Source of the DNA: JBAYDV01 sp041672845
Lineage (GTDB): Bacteria > Bacteroidota > Bacteroidia > Bacteroidales > UBA932
Length of the DNA stretch: 64,000 nt
Reading direction: 5' to 3'
NCBI GenBank assembly: GCA_041672845.1
Contig: JBAYYV010000003.1
Span: forward strand, 186,001-250,000
Shown here: positions 17,088 through 25,858 of the stretch, piece by piece
Layout: each line of letters opens with the position of its first letter
Numbering within the stretch: position 1 is the stretch's first letter
Made by a program: the position numbers and the translations under genes
The notes under the pieces: model-generated
Seen by the model: only the letters and a program-made list of their open reading frames with translations
Database searches by the model: none
What the model was told of the DNA's origin: nothing

Positions 17088-17972
17088 ATGCAACAAAAAG
17101 GAATTTTAATACCTACTATAGCATTGATTTATGATTTCGATGGAACTTTGTCTCCAAAGAATATGCAAGAATATGATTTCTTCAAGGCTATTAAAATAGG
17201 TAATAAGGATGATTTTTGGAGAGAAACTACCAAGATGGTAGAAGAAAATGATGCTAGTAATATTCTTTGTTATATGAAATTAATGATAGATAAAGCTAGT
17301 GAGAATGGTGTAAGTATTAAGAAAAAACAGTTCCGAGATTTCGGCAAGAGTATCAAATTATTCCCTGGTGTATTAGAATGGTTCGATAGAATTAATAAGA
17401 TAGGAGAAGCAATGAATGTTCATGTAGAACATTATATCAATTCTTCTGGACTGAAAGAAATGATAGAAGGAACTTCTATAGCTAAAGAGTTTAAAGAAAT
17501 ATATGCATGTTCATTTATGTATGATGTAGATGGAATAGCCAAATGGCCTGGAGTAGCAGTAGATTTTACAGCTAAGACTCAGTTCATGTATATGATAAAT
17601 AAAGGAATATCAAAAGTTAGTGATAATAAGTTAGTTAACAAATATGTACAGGACTGTGATAGACCTATTCCATTTGCTCAAATGATATATTTCGGAGATG
17701 GAGAAACTGATATCCCATGTATGAAATTGGTTAAAAATCAAGGAGGTCATTCCATAGCTGTATATAAATTATATAAACATTCTTCTAAGGTGGCTGCTGA
17801 ACAATTAGTTAGTGATCATAGGGCTAATTTTATGTGTGTGGCAGATTATCGAGAGGGGAAGAATATAGAAAAAGTGGTATCTACCATTATGCATAAAGTA
17901 AAGTATAATTGGGAACTAACGCAGGAAGAGAAAAAACATTTTCAAAAAGCTGTTAAAGATTTAGATAAGTAA
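17088..17972 (+). CDS. HAD-superfamily hydrolase
   Basis: Haloacid dehalogenase-type phosphatase of 294 residues. Motif I is YDFDGTLSP (residues 14-22) with the nucleophile Asp and the general acid Asp two residues later; motif IV is FGDGETDIPCM near residue 205. The cap region, between, is large and helical. The substrate is unknown; a sugar phosphate intermediate is plausible from its position just before rfbA. It might also be an unrelated housekeeping phosphatase. Its stop codon is part of a strong terminator hairpin, so it ends a transcription unit. Confidence 0.82.
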   Translation: MQQKGILIPTIALIYDFDGTLSPKNMQEYDFFKAIKIGNKDDFWRETTKMVEENDASNILCYMKLMIDKASENGVSIKKKQFRDFGKSIKLFPGVLEWFDRINKIGEAMNVHVEHYINSSGLKEMIEGTSIAKEFKEIYACSFMYDVDGIAKWPGVAVDFTAKTQFMYMINKGISKVSDNKLVNKYVQDCDRPIPFAQMIYFGDGETDIPCMKLVKNQGGHSIAVYKLYKHSSKVAAEQLVSDHRANFMCVADYREGKNIEKVVSTIMHKVKYNWELTQEEKKHFQKAVKDLDK

Positions 17973-17994
17973 TTTTTACTTATCTTTTTTTTTT
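17963..17994 (+). terminator. Intrinsic terminator after the HAD gene
   Basis: Perfect 10-base stem (AGATAAGTAA with TTACTTATCT), a three-base TTT loop at 17973-17975, and then an uninterrupted run of T to 17994. The stem contains the stop codon of the HAD gene. The start of rfbA is only 21 bases beyond the T run, so there is little room for a new promoter; partial termination is likely. Confidence 0.8.
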
Positions 17995-18015
17995 ATCTTT
18001 ATAAAAATTTAATTT

Positions 18016-18891
18016 ATGAAAGGAATAATATTAGCAGGGGGAAGTGGTACTAGACTTTACCCTATTACTAAAGGGGTATCTAAACAACTTTTACCTGTAT
18101 ATGATAAACCAATGATTTATTATCCTATGTCTGTACTAATGCTGGCAGGGATAAGAGAGATATTAATTATTTCAACACCAGAAGATCTTCCAGGATATAA
18201 AAGACTTTTCGGAGATGGTTCTAATTTTGGAATAAATCTTCAATATGCTGAACAACCTTCACCTGATGGATTGGCGCAAGCCTTTATTATAGGAGAGAAT
18301 TTTATAGGAAAAGATTCAGTTTGTTTAGTTCTAGGAGATAATATTTTTCATGGTAATGGACTCGTTAATATACTAGAAGATGCAGCAAAGCAAGCTGAAA
18401 ATGAAAATAAAGCTACCGTTTTCGGGTATTATGTAAGTGATCCTCAGAGATACGGTGTGGCTGAATTTGATAAAAAAGGAAATGTGCTTTCCCTACAAGA
18501 AAAGCCTGAACATCCTAAATCTAATTATGCTGTAGTAGGTCTTTATTTTTATCCTAATAAGGTATTAGAGATCGCTAAACATATAAAACCATCTGCTCGT
18601 GGTGAATTAGAAATTACTTCTGTTAATCAAGCTTTTTTAAATGATAAGCAGCTTAAAGTAGAATTATTAGGTCGTGGTTTTGCTTGGCTTGATACGGGAA
18701 CACATGATTCACTTAGTCAGGCTTCTACTTTCGTAGAGGTGATAGAGAAAAGACAAGGACTTAAGATCGCTTGTCTAGAAGGAATAGCTTATGAAAAAGG
18801 ATGGATAGATGATAAGACTTTAAAAGCAGTAGCTCAGCCTATGGCTAAAAATCAATATGGTCAATATTTATTAAATCTTTTAAAGAAATAA
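18016..18891 (+). CDS. rfbA: Glucose-1-phosphate thymidylyltransferase RfbA
   Basis: Makes dTDP-glucose from glucose-1-phosphate and dTTP in the cytoplasm. The 291-residue protein opens with the nucleotidyltransferase signature GGSGTRLYP (residues 8-16) and SKQLLPVYDKPMIYYP, and carries LGDNIFHGNG with a metal-binding Asp, EKPEHPKSNYAVVGLYFY and the WLDTGTHDSL motif. Length and end match RfbA. It precedes rfbB by four bases. Neither rfbC nor rfbD follows, so the pathway is not for rhamnose in this operon; the 4-keto product instead goes to the aminotransferase at 20059. Confidence 0.95.
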   Translation: MKGIILAGGSGTRLYPITKGVSKQLLPVYDKPMIYYPMSVLMLAGIREILIISTPEDLPGYKRLFGDGSNFGINLQYAEQPSPDGLAQAFIIGENFIGKDSVCLVLGDNIFHGNGLVNILEDAAKQAENENKATVFGYYVSDPQRYGVAEFDKKGNVLSLQEKPEHPKSNYAVVGLYFYPNKVLEIAKHIKPSARGELEITSVNQAFLNDKQLKVELLGRGFAWLDTGTHDSLSQASTFVEVIEKRQGLKIACLEGIAYEKGWIDDKTLKAVAQPMAKNQYGQYLLNLLKK

Positions 18892-18895
18892 TATT

Positions 18896-20038
18896 ATGAT
18901 AAAGAATTCTAAGAAAAATATAATGGTGACTGGGGGAGCTGGATTCATCGGTTCTAATCTTGTTCGATTATTGATAAATAAATATCCAGAGTATAATATT
19001 ATTAATCTTGATAAACTTACTTATGCAGGAAATTTGGCTAATCTTAAAGATGTAGAAGATGTACCAAATTATAAATTTGTCAAAGCTGATATTTGTGATT
19101 ATGATGCGGTGAAAGATGTTATTATATCTAATAAGATAAATAATATAATACATTTAGCTGCAGAATCTCATGTAGATCGTTCTATTAAAGATCCTTTTAC
19201 TTTCGCTAGGACTAATGTAATGGGAACATTAACATTACTACAAGCAGCTAAAGAAGTTTGGGGGTATTCATTAGCAGAAAAAGCTATTGCTGAAAAAGAA
19301 GGTGGAGATAAAGCCAGGAAATATTTTAGAGATGATAATGGGGATATAGATCATTTATTTTATCATATATCTACTGACGAAGTATATGGTGCATTGAAAT
19401 TTGATGGTAAACTTTTTACTGAAGATATGAAGTATGATCCTCATAGTCCATATTCAGCTTCTAAAGCTAGTTCTGATCATTTCGTAAGAGCCTTTCATGA
19501 TACTTATGGATTTCCAGTAGTACTTACTAACTGTTCTAATAATTATGGTCCTTATCAATTTCCAGAAAAGTTAATACCATTATTTTTAAATAATATACGA
19601 CATAATAAGCCACTTCCAGTATATGGAACAGGTGAAAATGTTAGAGATTGGTTATATGTAGTAGATCATGCTAGAGCTATAGATGTAGTTTTCCATAAGG
19701 GTAATGTAGCTGATACTTATAATATCGGAGGATTCAATGAATGGAAGAATATAGATATCATCAAACTGATGATTAAGACTGCAGATAGATTATTAGGTAG
19801 GGAAGAAGGGGCATCTGATCATCTTATTACTTATGTAACTGATAGAGCAGGGCATGATTTAAGATATGCAATAGATTCTACCAAACTCAAGAATGAGTTA
19901 GGATGGAAACCTTCACTTCAGTTCGAAGAAGGAATAGAAAAAACTATTGAATGGTATCTTGATCATCAAGAATGGATGGATCATATTACATCTGGGAATT
20001 ATTTAAAGTACTATCAGGATATGTATGGTGATAGATAA
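18896..20038 (+). CDS. rfbB: dTDP-glucose 4,6-dehydratase RfbB
   Basis: Extended SDR of 380 residues that converts dTDP-glucose to dTDP-4-keto-6-deoxyglucose. Seen: TGGAGFIGSN (residues 12-21), HLAAESHVDRS, STDEVYG with the active-site Asp-Glu pair, YSASKASSDH with the catalytic Tyr and Lys, and NCSNNYGPYQFPEKLIP. A 25-residue insert (around SLAEKAIAEKEG to DNGD) makes it longer than the E. coli enzyme; such inserts are usual in Bacteroidota. Four bases after rfbA and 20 bases before the aminotransferase. The last 60 or so bases of this gene are repeated, as a relic, near 26885. Confidence 0.95.
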   Translation: MIKNSKKNIMVTGGAGFIGSNLVRLLINKYPEYNIINLDKLTYAGNLANLKDVEDVPNYKFVKADICDYDAVKDVIISNKINNIIHLAAESHVDRSIKDPFTFARTNVMGTLTLLQAAKEVWGYSLAEKAIAEKEGGDKARKYFRDDNGDIDHLFYHISTDEVYGALKFDGKLFTEDMKYDPHSPYSASKASSDHFVRAFHDTYGFPVVLTNCSNNYGPYQFPEKLIPLFLNNIRHNKPLPVYGTGENVRDWLYVVDHARAIDVVFHKGNVADTYNIGGFNEWKNIDIIKLMIKTADRLLGREEGASDHLITYVTDRAGHDLRYAIDSTKLKNELGWKPSLQFEEGIEKTIEWYLDHQEWMDHITSGNYLKYYQDMYGDR

Positions 20039-20058
20039 ATATTTCTTAAATAAAAATT

Positions 20059-21171
20059 ATGAAAAAAAGGATATTAGTTACATCTCCATTAATGCCAAAA
20101 TTGGAAGAGTTTATTCCTTTTCTTAAAAAAATTTGGGATAGTAAATGGCTTACTAATAATGGACAATTTCATAAACAACTTGAAAAAGAGCTGGCTGAAT
20201 ATTTAGGTGTTCCGTACATTAGTTTATTTACTAATGGGACTTTGCCTTTAATCGCTGCCCTTCAAGTCGAACGTATAACAGGCGAAGTAATTACTACTCC
20301 ATATAGTTTTGTGGCCACTACTCACTCTATATGGTGGAACGGTATAAAACCAGTATTTGTAGATATAGATCCAGTAACTTGTAATATGGATCCAAATAAA
20401 ATAGAAGCAGCTATAACATCTAAGACTACTGCTATAATGCCTGTTCATGTATATGGTCATCCATGTAACACGAAGGCTATTCAGCGTATTGCTGACAAGT
20501 ATGGTCTTAAAGTTATATATGATGCTGCACATGCCTTCGGTGTAAAAGTAAATGGTGAATCTATTCTTAAAGCAGGTGATATGTCAACATTAAGCTTTCA
20601 TGCCACTAAAGTATATAATACTATAGAAGGTGGTGCTTTAATAATGAAAGATGAAAAAACAAAACAACGTATAGATTGTATAAAGAATTTTGGATTTGCT
20701 GGAGAGACGACGATAGTCGCACCAGGGATAAATGCAAAAATGGATGAAGTTCGTGCTGCCTATGGAATATTAAATCTAAAACAAGTAGATGGTGCTATCT
20801 CTTGGCGTAAAAAAGTAGCAGATCAATATAGAGATACATTAAGAAAAATAGATGGAATAACATTCTTTGAAGATATAGAAGGTGTACATCATAATTATGC
20901 ATATTTCCCAATATTTGTAAATGCTGAAAAATTTGGAATGACTCGTGATGAGCTTTATTTTAAAATGAAGGAGCAAAATATCTTTGGCCGTCGTTATTTT
21001 TATCCATTAATAAGTAATTTTTCAACATATAGAAGTTTGCCTTCTGCAGTTCCAAGTAATTTGCCAATAGCAAATCGAAAAGCTAATGAAGTTATTTGTT
21101 TACCTATGTATATGGGACTGACTGGTGAGGATGTGGAAAGAATATTAGATGTTATAAAAAGTAAAAGATGA
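20059..21171 (+). CDS. dTDP-4-keto-6-deoxyglucose aminotransferase (VioA-like, copy 1)
   Basis: DegT-family PLP aminotransferase of 370 residues. FTNGTLPLIAAL binds phosphate, Asp155 is in YDAAHAFG and Lys184 in FHATKVYNTIEGG is the Schiff-base lysine. Directly after rfbA-rfbB it probably aminates dTDP-4-keto-6-deoxyglucose to dTDP-4-amino-4,6-dideoxyglucose (Qui4N), as VioA does, or to the galacto form. It overlaps the ATP-grasp gene by four bases. A close paralogue lies at 41768; most positions agree by eye. The exact sugar configuration cannot be read from sequence. Confidence 0.87.
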   Translation: MKKRILVTSPLMPKLEEFIPFLKKIWDSKWLTNNGQFHKQLEKELAEYLGVPYISLFTNGTLPLIAALQVERITGEVITTPYSFVATTHSIWWNGIKPVFVDIDPVTCNMDPNKIEAAITSKTTAIMPVHVYGHPCNTKAIQRIADKYGLKVIYDAAHAFGVKVNGESILKAGDMSTLSFHATKVYNTIEGGALIMKDEKTKQRIDCIKNFGFAGETTIVAPGINAKMDEVRAAYGILNLKQVDGAISWRKKVADQYRDTLRKIDGITFFEDIEGVHHNYAYFPIFVNAEKFGMTRDELYFKMKEQNIFGRRYFYPLISNFSTYRSLPSAVPSNLPIANRKANEVICLPMYMGLTGEDVERILDVIKSKR

Positions 21172-22382
21172 AACAAAAAAAACTTTTATTATTAGGAGGA
21201 TTAAAATATCTTATACCAGTCATAGAAAGTGCACATAAACTAGGATATTATGTTATAACTTGTGACTATATACCAGATAATATTGCTCATAAATATTCAG
21301 ATGAATATCATAATGTTAGCATAATAGATAAACAAGCAGTTTTAGAGCTGGCAAAAAAGTTGAAAGTAGATGGTATAATGTCTTTTGCTGTAGATCCAGG
21401 TGTTGTAACAGCTGCTTATGTAAGTGAAAAATTAGGCTTACCTACTCCTCCTTATGAATCGGTAAGAATTTTACAGAATAAGAAATTGTTTCGTGAATTT
21501 TTATCGGAAAATAATTTTAACGTTCCTAAAGCAGAAGGTTATACAGATATTAATGAGGCTATATCAGAAGTAGATAAATTTCAATGGCCTATAATAGTAA
21601 AACCTACAGATTCTGCGGGAAGTAAAGGTGTTACTAAAGTAGAAAAAAAAGATCAACTAAAGTCTGCTATTAAGTATGCAATAATAAATTCTCTTTCAGG
21701 TGAATTTATTATTGAAGAATTCATACAACAACAAGGATATTCATCAGATTCAGATTGTTTTTCTATAAATAATGATTTGCAGTTTGTGACTTTTTCTAAT
21801 CAAAGGTTTGATAGTAATGTCGCAAATCCATATACGCCAGCTGCTTATACATGGCCATCATCTATTTCAGAATCGAATCAAATAGAACTTAAAAGTGAAT
21901 TACAACGATTAATTAAAATATTGCATTTGGGAACTTCTATTTATAATATAGAAGTACGAGAAGGTTTAGATGGAAAATCTTATATTATGGAAGTTTCTCC
22001 TAGAGGTGGAGGCAATCGTCTTTCAGAAATTGTTTATCTTTCAACAGGATTTAATATTATTGAATATGCAATACAAGCAGCTATGGGAGAAAAATTAAAA
22101 TCGATAAAACAACTTCCATATAATGGGCATTGGGCAGAAATAATATTACATAGTGATAGAGATGCTACTTTTTCATCTCTTTACATTTCTGATAAAATGA
22201 AGGGAAATGTATATGAAACTGATTTATGGGTTAAAAAAGGAGATAAAATAAATAACTTTAGGGGAGCAAATGATGCTATCGGAACGTTAATTCTTAAATT
22301 TAAAGATAAAGAATCTTTAGAGAGTGCATTATGTAATCAAGATAAATGGTTGTTAATAAAATCCAAAAATAAAATAAAATGA
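21168..22382 (+). CDS. ATP-grasp carboxylate-amine ligase (copy 1)
   Basis: ATP-grasp enzyme of 404 residues. A Rossmann-like N-terminal domain (LLLLGGLKYLIPVIESAH) is followed by the ATP-grasp fold with KPTDSAGSKGV (about 140-150), the EEFIQQQGYSSDSD segment, and the metal site MEVSPRGGGNRLSE. The family joins a carboxylate, as an acyl phosphate, to an amine. Coupled by overlap to the 4-aminotransferase gene, it probably forms an amide on the amino sugar with an acid or amino acid. The next gene is a NeuD-like acyltransferase, also with four bases overlap. A paralogue lies at 42898. Confidence 0.85.
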   Translation: MKQKKLLLLGGLKYLIPVIESAHKLGYYVITCDYIPDNIAHKYSDEYHNVSIIDKQAVLELAKKLKVDGIMSFAVDPGVVTAAYVSEKLGLPTPPYESVRILQNKKLFREFLSENNFNVPKAEGYTDINEAISEVDKFQWPIIVKPTDSAGSKGVTKVEKKDQLKSAIKYAIINSLSGEFIIEEFIQQQGYSSDSDCFSINNDLQFVTFSNQRFDSNVANPYTPAAYTWPSSISESNQIELKSELQRLIKILHLGTSIYNIEVREGLDGKSYIMEVSPRGGGNRLSEIVYLSTGFNIIEYAIQAAMGEKLKSIKQLPYNGHWAEIILHSDRDATFSSLYISDKMKGNVYETDLWVKKGDKINNFRGANDAIGTLILKFKDKESLESALCNQDKWLLIKSKNKIK

Positions 22383-23068
22383 AAAAAATTCTAATAGTAG
22401 GTACAAATACTACTGCTTCTCATGTTTTCAGCTTTATTACAATGTATCATTTATATGATGTAATAGGGTTTGCTGTAGATAAAGAATATAGGGGAGGAAC
22501 TTCTTTTATGGGATTACCAGTTTATAATACAGAAGATATTGAAACTGTTTTAGATAAAAAAAATGATTTTATCTTTATAGCTATACTTTGGAATAGATTA
22601 AATTTAGATAGAAAAAATGTATATGAAAAACTAAAAAATAAGGGCTTTAAATTTGCTAATTTGATTTCACCTACAGCTATAATAAGAGGTGAAATTAAAG
22701 GGGATAATTGCTGGATTCATGATTATGTAGTTATTCAAAATAATACGATAATTAAATCTAATGTATTGATAATGTCTTATGTATTAATAGGAGCAGATAC
22801 TATTATTTCTAGTAATTGTTTTATTGGAGCAAAAGCTCTTGTCGCTGGAGGCTGTGTCGTTGGCAATCAAACATTTGTAGGTATGAATGCCACTATTTTT
22901 GATGGTAGGACAGTCGGGAATAAATGTATAGTAGGAGCTTGTTCAGCTGTAAAAAGGAATATGCCTGATTTTTGTACAATAAAAGTAAATAATGATGCTA
23001 ATTGTATTATTCAACGTACAGAAGCTGAGATAGAAAGTAAACTTATGTTTAGTAAAAATGTAAAATAA
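22379..23068 (+). CDS. PglD/NeuD-like acyltransferase
   Basis: A 229-residue protein with an N-terminal Rossmann-like domain (ILIVGTNTTASHVFSFI) and a C-terminal left-handed beta-helix with hexapeptide repeats (about 95-205). It is of the NeuD/PglD type, with a ISPTAIIRGEIKGDNC stretch opening the repeats. It would acylate a sugar amino or hydroxyl group. Overlapping the ATP-grasp gene and one base before the MaoC-like gene, it could use an acyl-CoA made by the MaoC/CitE-like pair downstream. The typical glycine-rich start is partly changed (GTNTT), so a changed cofactor or substrate pocket is possible. Confidence 0.78.
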   Translation: MKKILIVGTNTTASHVFSFITMYHLYDVIGFAVDKEYRGGTSFMGLPVYNTEDIETVLDKKNDFIFIAILWNRLNLDRKNVYEKLKNKGFKFANLISPTAIIRGEIKGDNCWIHDYVVIQNNTIIKSNVLIMSYVLIGADTIISSNCFIGAKALVAGGCVVGNQTFVGMNATIFDGRTVGNKCIVGACSAVKRNMPDFCTIKVNNDANCIIQRTEAEIESKLMFSKNVK

Positions 23069-23069
23069 T

Positions 23070-23534
23070 ATGAATCAATCAATTTTAGGCTTATATTTTG
23101 AAGAATTTGAAGTAGGTGAAACTATAGAACATTCACTTTCTAAAACTATTTTTGAAAGCGATAATAACTTTTTTAGTTTGTTGACAATGAATCATCATCC
23201 TGTACATACAAATATTGATTATGCTTCAAAAAATCAGCATGGTCAACTATTAGTAGTAGGAACTTTGGTTTTTTCTTTAGTAGTAGGCATGACTGTTCCT
23301 GATATAAGTGGAAAAGCCATTGCAAATTTAGGCTATGAAAATATAAAACATTTAAGACCAGTTTTTATAGGTGATACAATTTATGCTAAAACTAAGATTT
23401 TAAGTAAAAGAGAATCTAAATCAAAAAAAGATCGTGGAATTGTTTACGTTGAAACCATTGGTTATAATCAGAAAAAAGAGCCAGTTATTTCATTTAGAAG
23501 AAATGTATTAATTAAAAAAAAGAATAATGAATAA
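23070..23534 (+). CDS. MaoC-like enoyl-CoA hydratase/dehydratase
   Basis: Hot-dog fold MaoC-family protein of 154 residues. The stretch ESDNNFFSLLTMNHHPVHTN carries the Asp/Asn and His positions of the hydratase 2 motif, as in mesaconyl-CoA hydratase (beta-methylmalyl-CoA dehydratase). The reaction would add or remove water across an enoyl thioester. Its 3' end overlaps the CitE-like gene by eight bases, so the two are translationally coupled and likely act on the same acyl-CoA. Such a pair is known from the ethylmalonyl-CoA and 3-hydroxypropionate pathways; here it sits in a polysaccharide operon. Confidence 0.82.
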   Translation: MNQSILGLYFEEFEVGETIEHSLSKTIFESDNNFFSLLTMNHHPVHTNIDYASKNQHGQLLVVGTLVFSLVVGMTVPDISGKAIANLGYENIKHLRPVFIGDTIYAKTKILSKRESKSKKDRGIVYVETIGYNQKKEPVISFRRNVLIKKKNNE

Positions 23535-24405
23535 ATCATACTTGATGCGAAGCTTAATGTTCGTTCCAGCTCATAATAATAAATTATTACAAAGTTCACT
23601 AAAAAGGGATGCTGATGTTTTATTATTAGATGTAGAAGATTCTGTCCCTATGTGTGATAAGCAAAAAGCAAGGGATAATGTTATTACTTTTGTGAAAGAA
23701 AATAAAAATAAAAAATTAATATTTCCTCGTATAAACGATCGTGAAAGTGGTGAATTACTTAAAGATGCTTTTCAGCTAACTATTGAAGGAGTTCAAGGTT
23801 TTGTCTATCCAAAAGCTACAAAAGGAGAAGATTTATATTTTTTTGGCAAATTACTAGAAACTATTGAATATGAAAAAAAAATTCCTTTAGACACATTTAA
23901 AATTATACCTTTAATTGAAACAACTGGAGCAGTTATAAATATAAATGAAATTTGTAGTGCATCTCCTAATCGTATTATAGCAGTAGCTTTTGGTTGTGAG
24001 GATTTTGTGGCAGATTTACATGGATTGCATGATGATGAAGGTAAAAGTTTATTTACCCCACGTGCCATGATTGCTATGGCTGCTAGAGCAAACCATATTC
24101 AGCCTATAGATACAGTTCATATAAAAGTCCATGATTTAGAAGAACTAGAAGAAAATCTTATTTTATCTAAAAAGTTAGGTTTCGAAGGAATGTTAGTTTT
24201 AAGTCCTAAAGAGTTACCATTAGTAAATAAATATTATTCCCCTTCAAGTGAAGAAGTGGAATGGGCAATAGATATTATAGATCTTTACGAAAAGTCTAAA
24301 AAAGAAGGAAATGGTGTCGCTGTAAAAAATAATAAATTTATAGGTCCTCCTATAGTGAAAAAAGCTGAGACTATTATCAAGAAAAATAATCTCATTAAAC
24401 ATTAG
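23527..24405 (+). CDS. HpcH/HpaI aldolase family, CitE/malyl-CoA lyase-like
   Basis: A 292-residue TIM-barrel protein of the citrate lyase beta/malyl-CoA lyase family. Seen: RSLMFVPAHN at residues 8-17, LLLDVEDSVP, a catalytic/metal Glu in LIETTGAV, and the second metal site FGCEDFVADLHG. It would cleave or form a C-C bond between a short acyl-CoA and glyoxylate, or hydrolyse a malyl-CoA. With the overlapping MaoC-like gene it probably makes a branched hydroxy-dicarboxylic or enoyl-CoA acid for sugar acylation. It differs from E. coli CitE in context, since no citrate lyase alpha or gamma genes are near. Confidence 0.82.
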   Translation: MNKSYLMRSLMFVPAHNNKLLQSSLKRDADVLLLDVEDSVPMCDKQKARDNVITFVKENKNKKLIFPRINDRESGELLKDAFQLTIEGVQGFVYPKATKGEDLYFFGKLLETIEYEKKIPLDTFKIIPLIETTGAVININEICSASPNRIIAVAFGCEDFVADLHGLHDDEGKSLFTPRAMIAMAARANHIQPIDTVHIKVHDLEELEENLILSKKLGFEGMLVLSPKELPLVNKYYSPSSEEVEWAIDIIDLYEKSKKEGNGVAVKNNKFIGPPIVKKAETIIKKNNLIKH

Positions 24406-24420
24406 GTTGATAAAATATTT

Positions 24421-25854
24421 ATGTCAAAATCTTTAAAAAAAGAAACTATTAATGGCTTAAAATGGAGTGCTATTGAAAGATTTTCTGCACAAGGTGTACA
24501 GTTTATAATTCAAATAATATTAGCACGTATATTATTCCCAAGTGATTATGGAATAATAGCAATGTTAGCCATCTTTATTGCTATATCTCAGACTTTTGTA
24601 GATAGTGGATTTTCAAATGCTTTAATTAGAAAATTAGATAGAAATGAAGACGATAATACCACTGCTTTTCTTTTCAATATTGTAGTAGGTTTAATCTTCT
24701 ATGGGATTTTGTTTTTATGTTCTCCCTTAATAGCTGATTTCTATAAAATACCATTGTTATCTCCAGTAACTAAACTATTGGGATTAAGTGTGTTTTTTAA
24801 CTCTTTGTGTATAGTCCAGCAGGCAATACTGTCTATAAAATTAGATTTTAAAACACAAACGTATGTATCTCTTTTATCAGTAATAATATCAGGAATATTA
24901 GCAGTTTATCTAGCAATTATTGGATATGGAGTATGGGCATTAGCTTGGCAAGTAGTAATTGCTTCTTTTTTGAGAGCTTTTTTCCTTTGGATATTTGTAA
25001 AATGGAGACCAAAAGGAAGATTCACAAAAAAATCATTTAAAGCTTTATTTGGTTTTGGTTCGAAATTATTAGCCTCTGGATTATTAGATACGATATATAA
25101 TAATATCTATTTAATAGTAATAGGAAAAGTTTATGATAGTAAATCCTTGGGATTTTATTCAAAAGCTAAAGACTTTTCAGCTTACCCAGCCTCATCCATT
25201 ACTAGTATAATTCAGAGAGTAACATATCCTGTATTAAGTAAAATGCAAGATGAAAATGAAAGATTAAGAATCAATTATAGGAAAATATTACGTTTATCAG
25301 CTTTTATATTTTTCCCAATAATGATAGGACTTTCTGCAGCTGCAGATCCATTTATCCGCTTATTATTAACTGATAAATGGGAAAATAGTATTATACTATT
25401 GCAAATATTATGTTTTGTTATGATGTGGTACCCGATACATGCTATAAATTTGAATTTATTACAAGTAAAGGGAAGGACTGATTTGTTTTTGAAATTGGAG
25501 ATTTATAAAAAAATAATGACTACTGTAATTTTGGTAATTACCTCACCTTTTGGTATTATAGTTATGTGTTATGGCCAGATATTAAATTCTATACTAAGTT
25601 TAATAATAAATACATATTATACAGGGAAGTTAATAAATGTGGGCTTTGTAAAACAGATGAAGGACCTGTTACCTATTATTGTTAGATGTTTGATTATGTA
25701 TGCTTTAATTATGATAATGAACAATTTTATAGATAATAATGTAGTGAAACTTTCTTTAGATATTTTATTGGGATTTTCTGTTTTTGTGAGTTTATCTTAT
25801 ATTAGAAAATCAGGAGAATTGCGTGAGTTAATAAATATTATCAAACATAAATAA
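24421..25854 (+). CDS. WzxC-like flippase (copy 1)
   Basis: Lipopolysaccharide biosynthesis/PST-family membrane protein of 477 residues with about twelve to fourteen hydrophobic segments. NGLKWSAIERFSAQGVQF at the start, and LPSDYGII-like (LFPSDYGIIAML) after helix 1, are typical of WzxC/TuaB-type transporters. It would move lipid-linked glycan across the inner membrane. A close paralogue lies at 46590, with long identical blocks by eye, so region 1 and region 3 appear to share this export step by duplication. It lies 15 bases after the CitE-like gene and 4 bases before a glycosyltransferase gene. Confidence 0.85.
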   Translation: MSKSLKKETINGLKWSAIERFSAQGVQFIIQIILARILFPSDYGIIAMLAIFIAISQTFVDSGFSNALIRKLDRNEDDNTTAFLFNIVVGLIFYGILFLCSPLIADFYKIPLLSPVTKLLGLSVFFNSLCIVQQAILSIKLDFKTQTYVSLLSVIISGILAVYLAIIGYGVWALAWQVVIASFLRAFFLWIFVKWRPKGRFTKKSFKALFGFGSKLLASGLLDTIYNNIYLIVIGKVYDSKSLGFYSKAKDFSAYPASSITSIIQRVTYPVLSKMQDENERLRINYRKILRLSAFIFFPIMIGLSAAADPFIRLLLTDKWENSIILLQILCFVMMWYPIHAINLNLLQVKGRTDLFLKLEIYKKIMTTVILVITSPFGIIVMCYGQILNSILSLIINTYYTGKLINVGFVKQMKDLLPIIVRCLIMYALIMIMNNFIDNNVVKLSLDILLGFSVFVSLSYIRKSGELRELINIIKHK

Positions 25855-25858
25855 TTAT

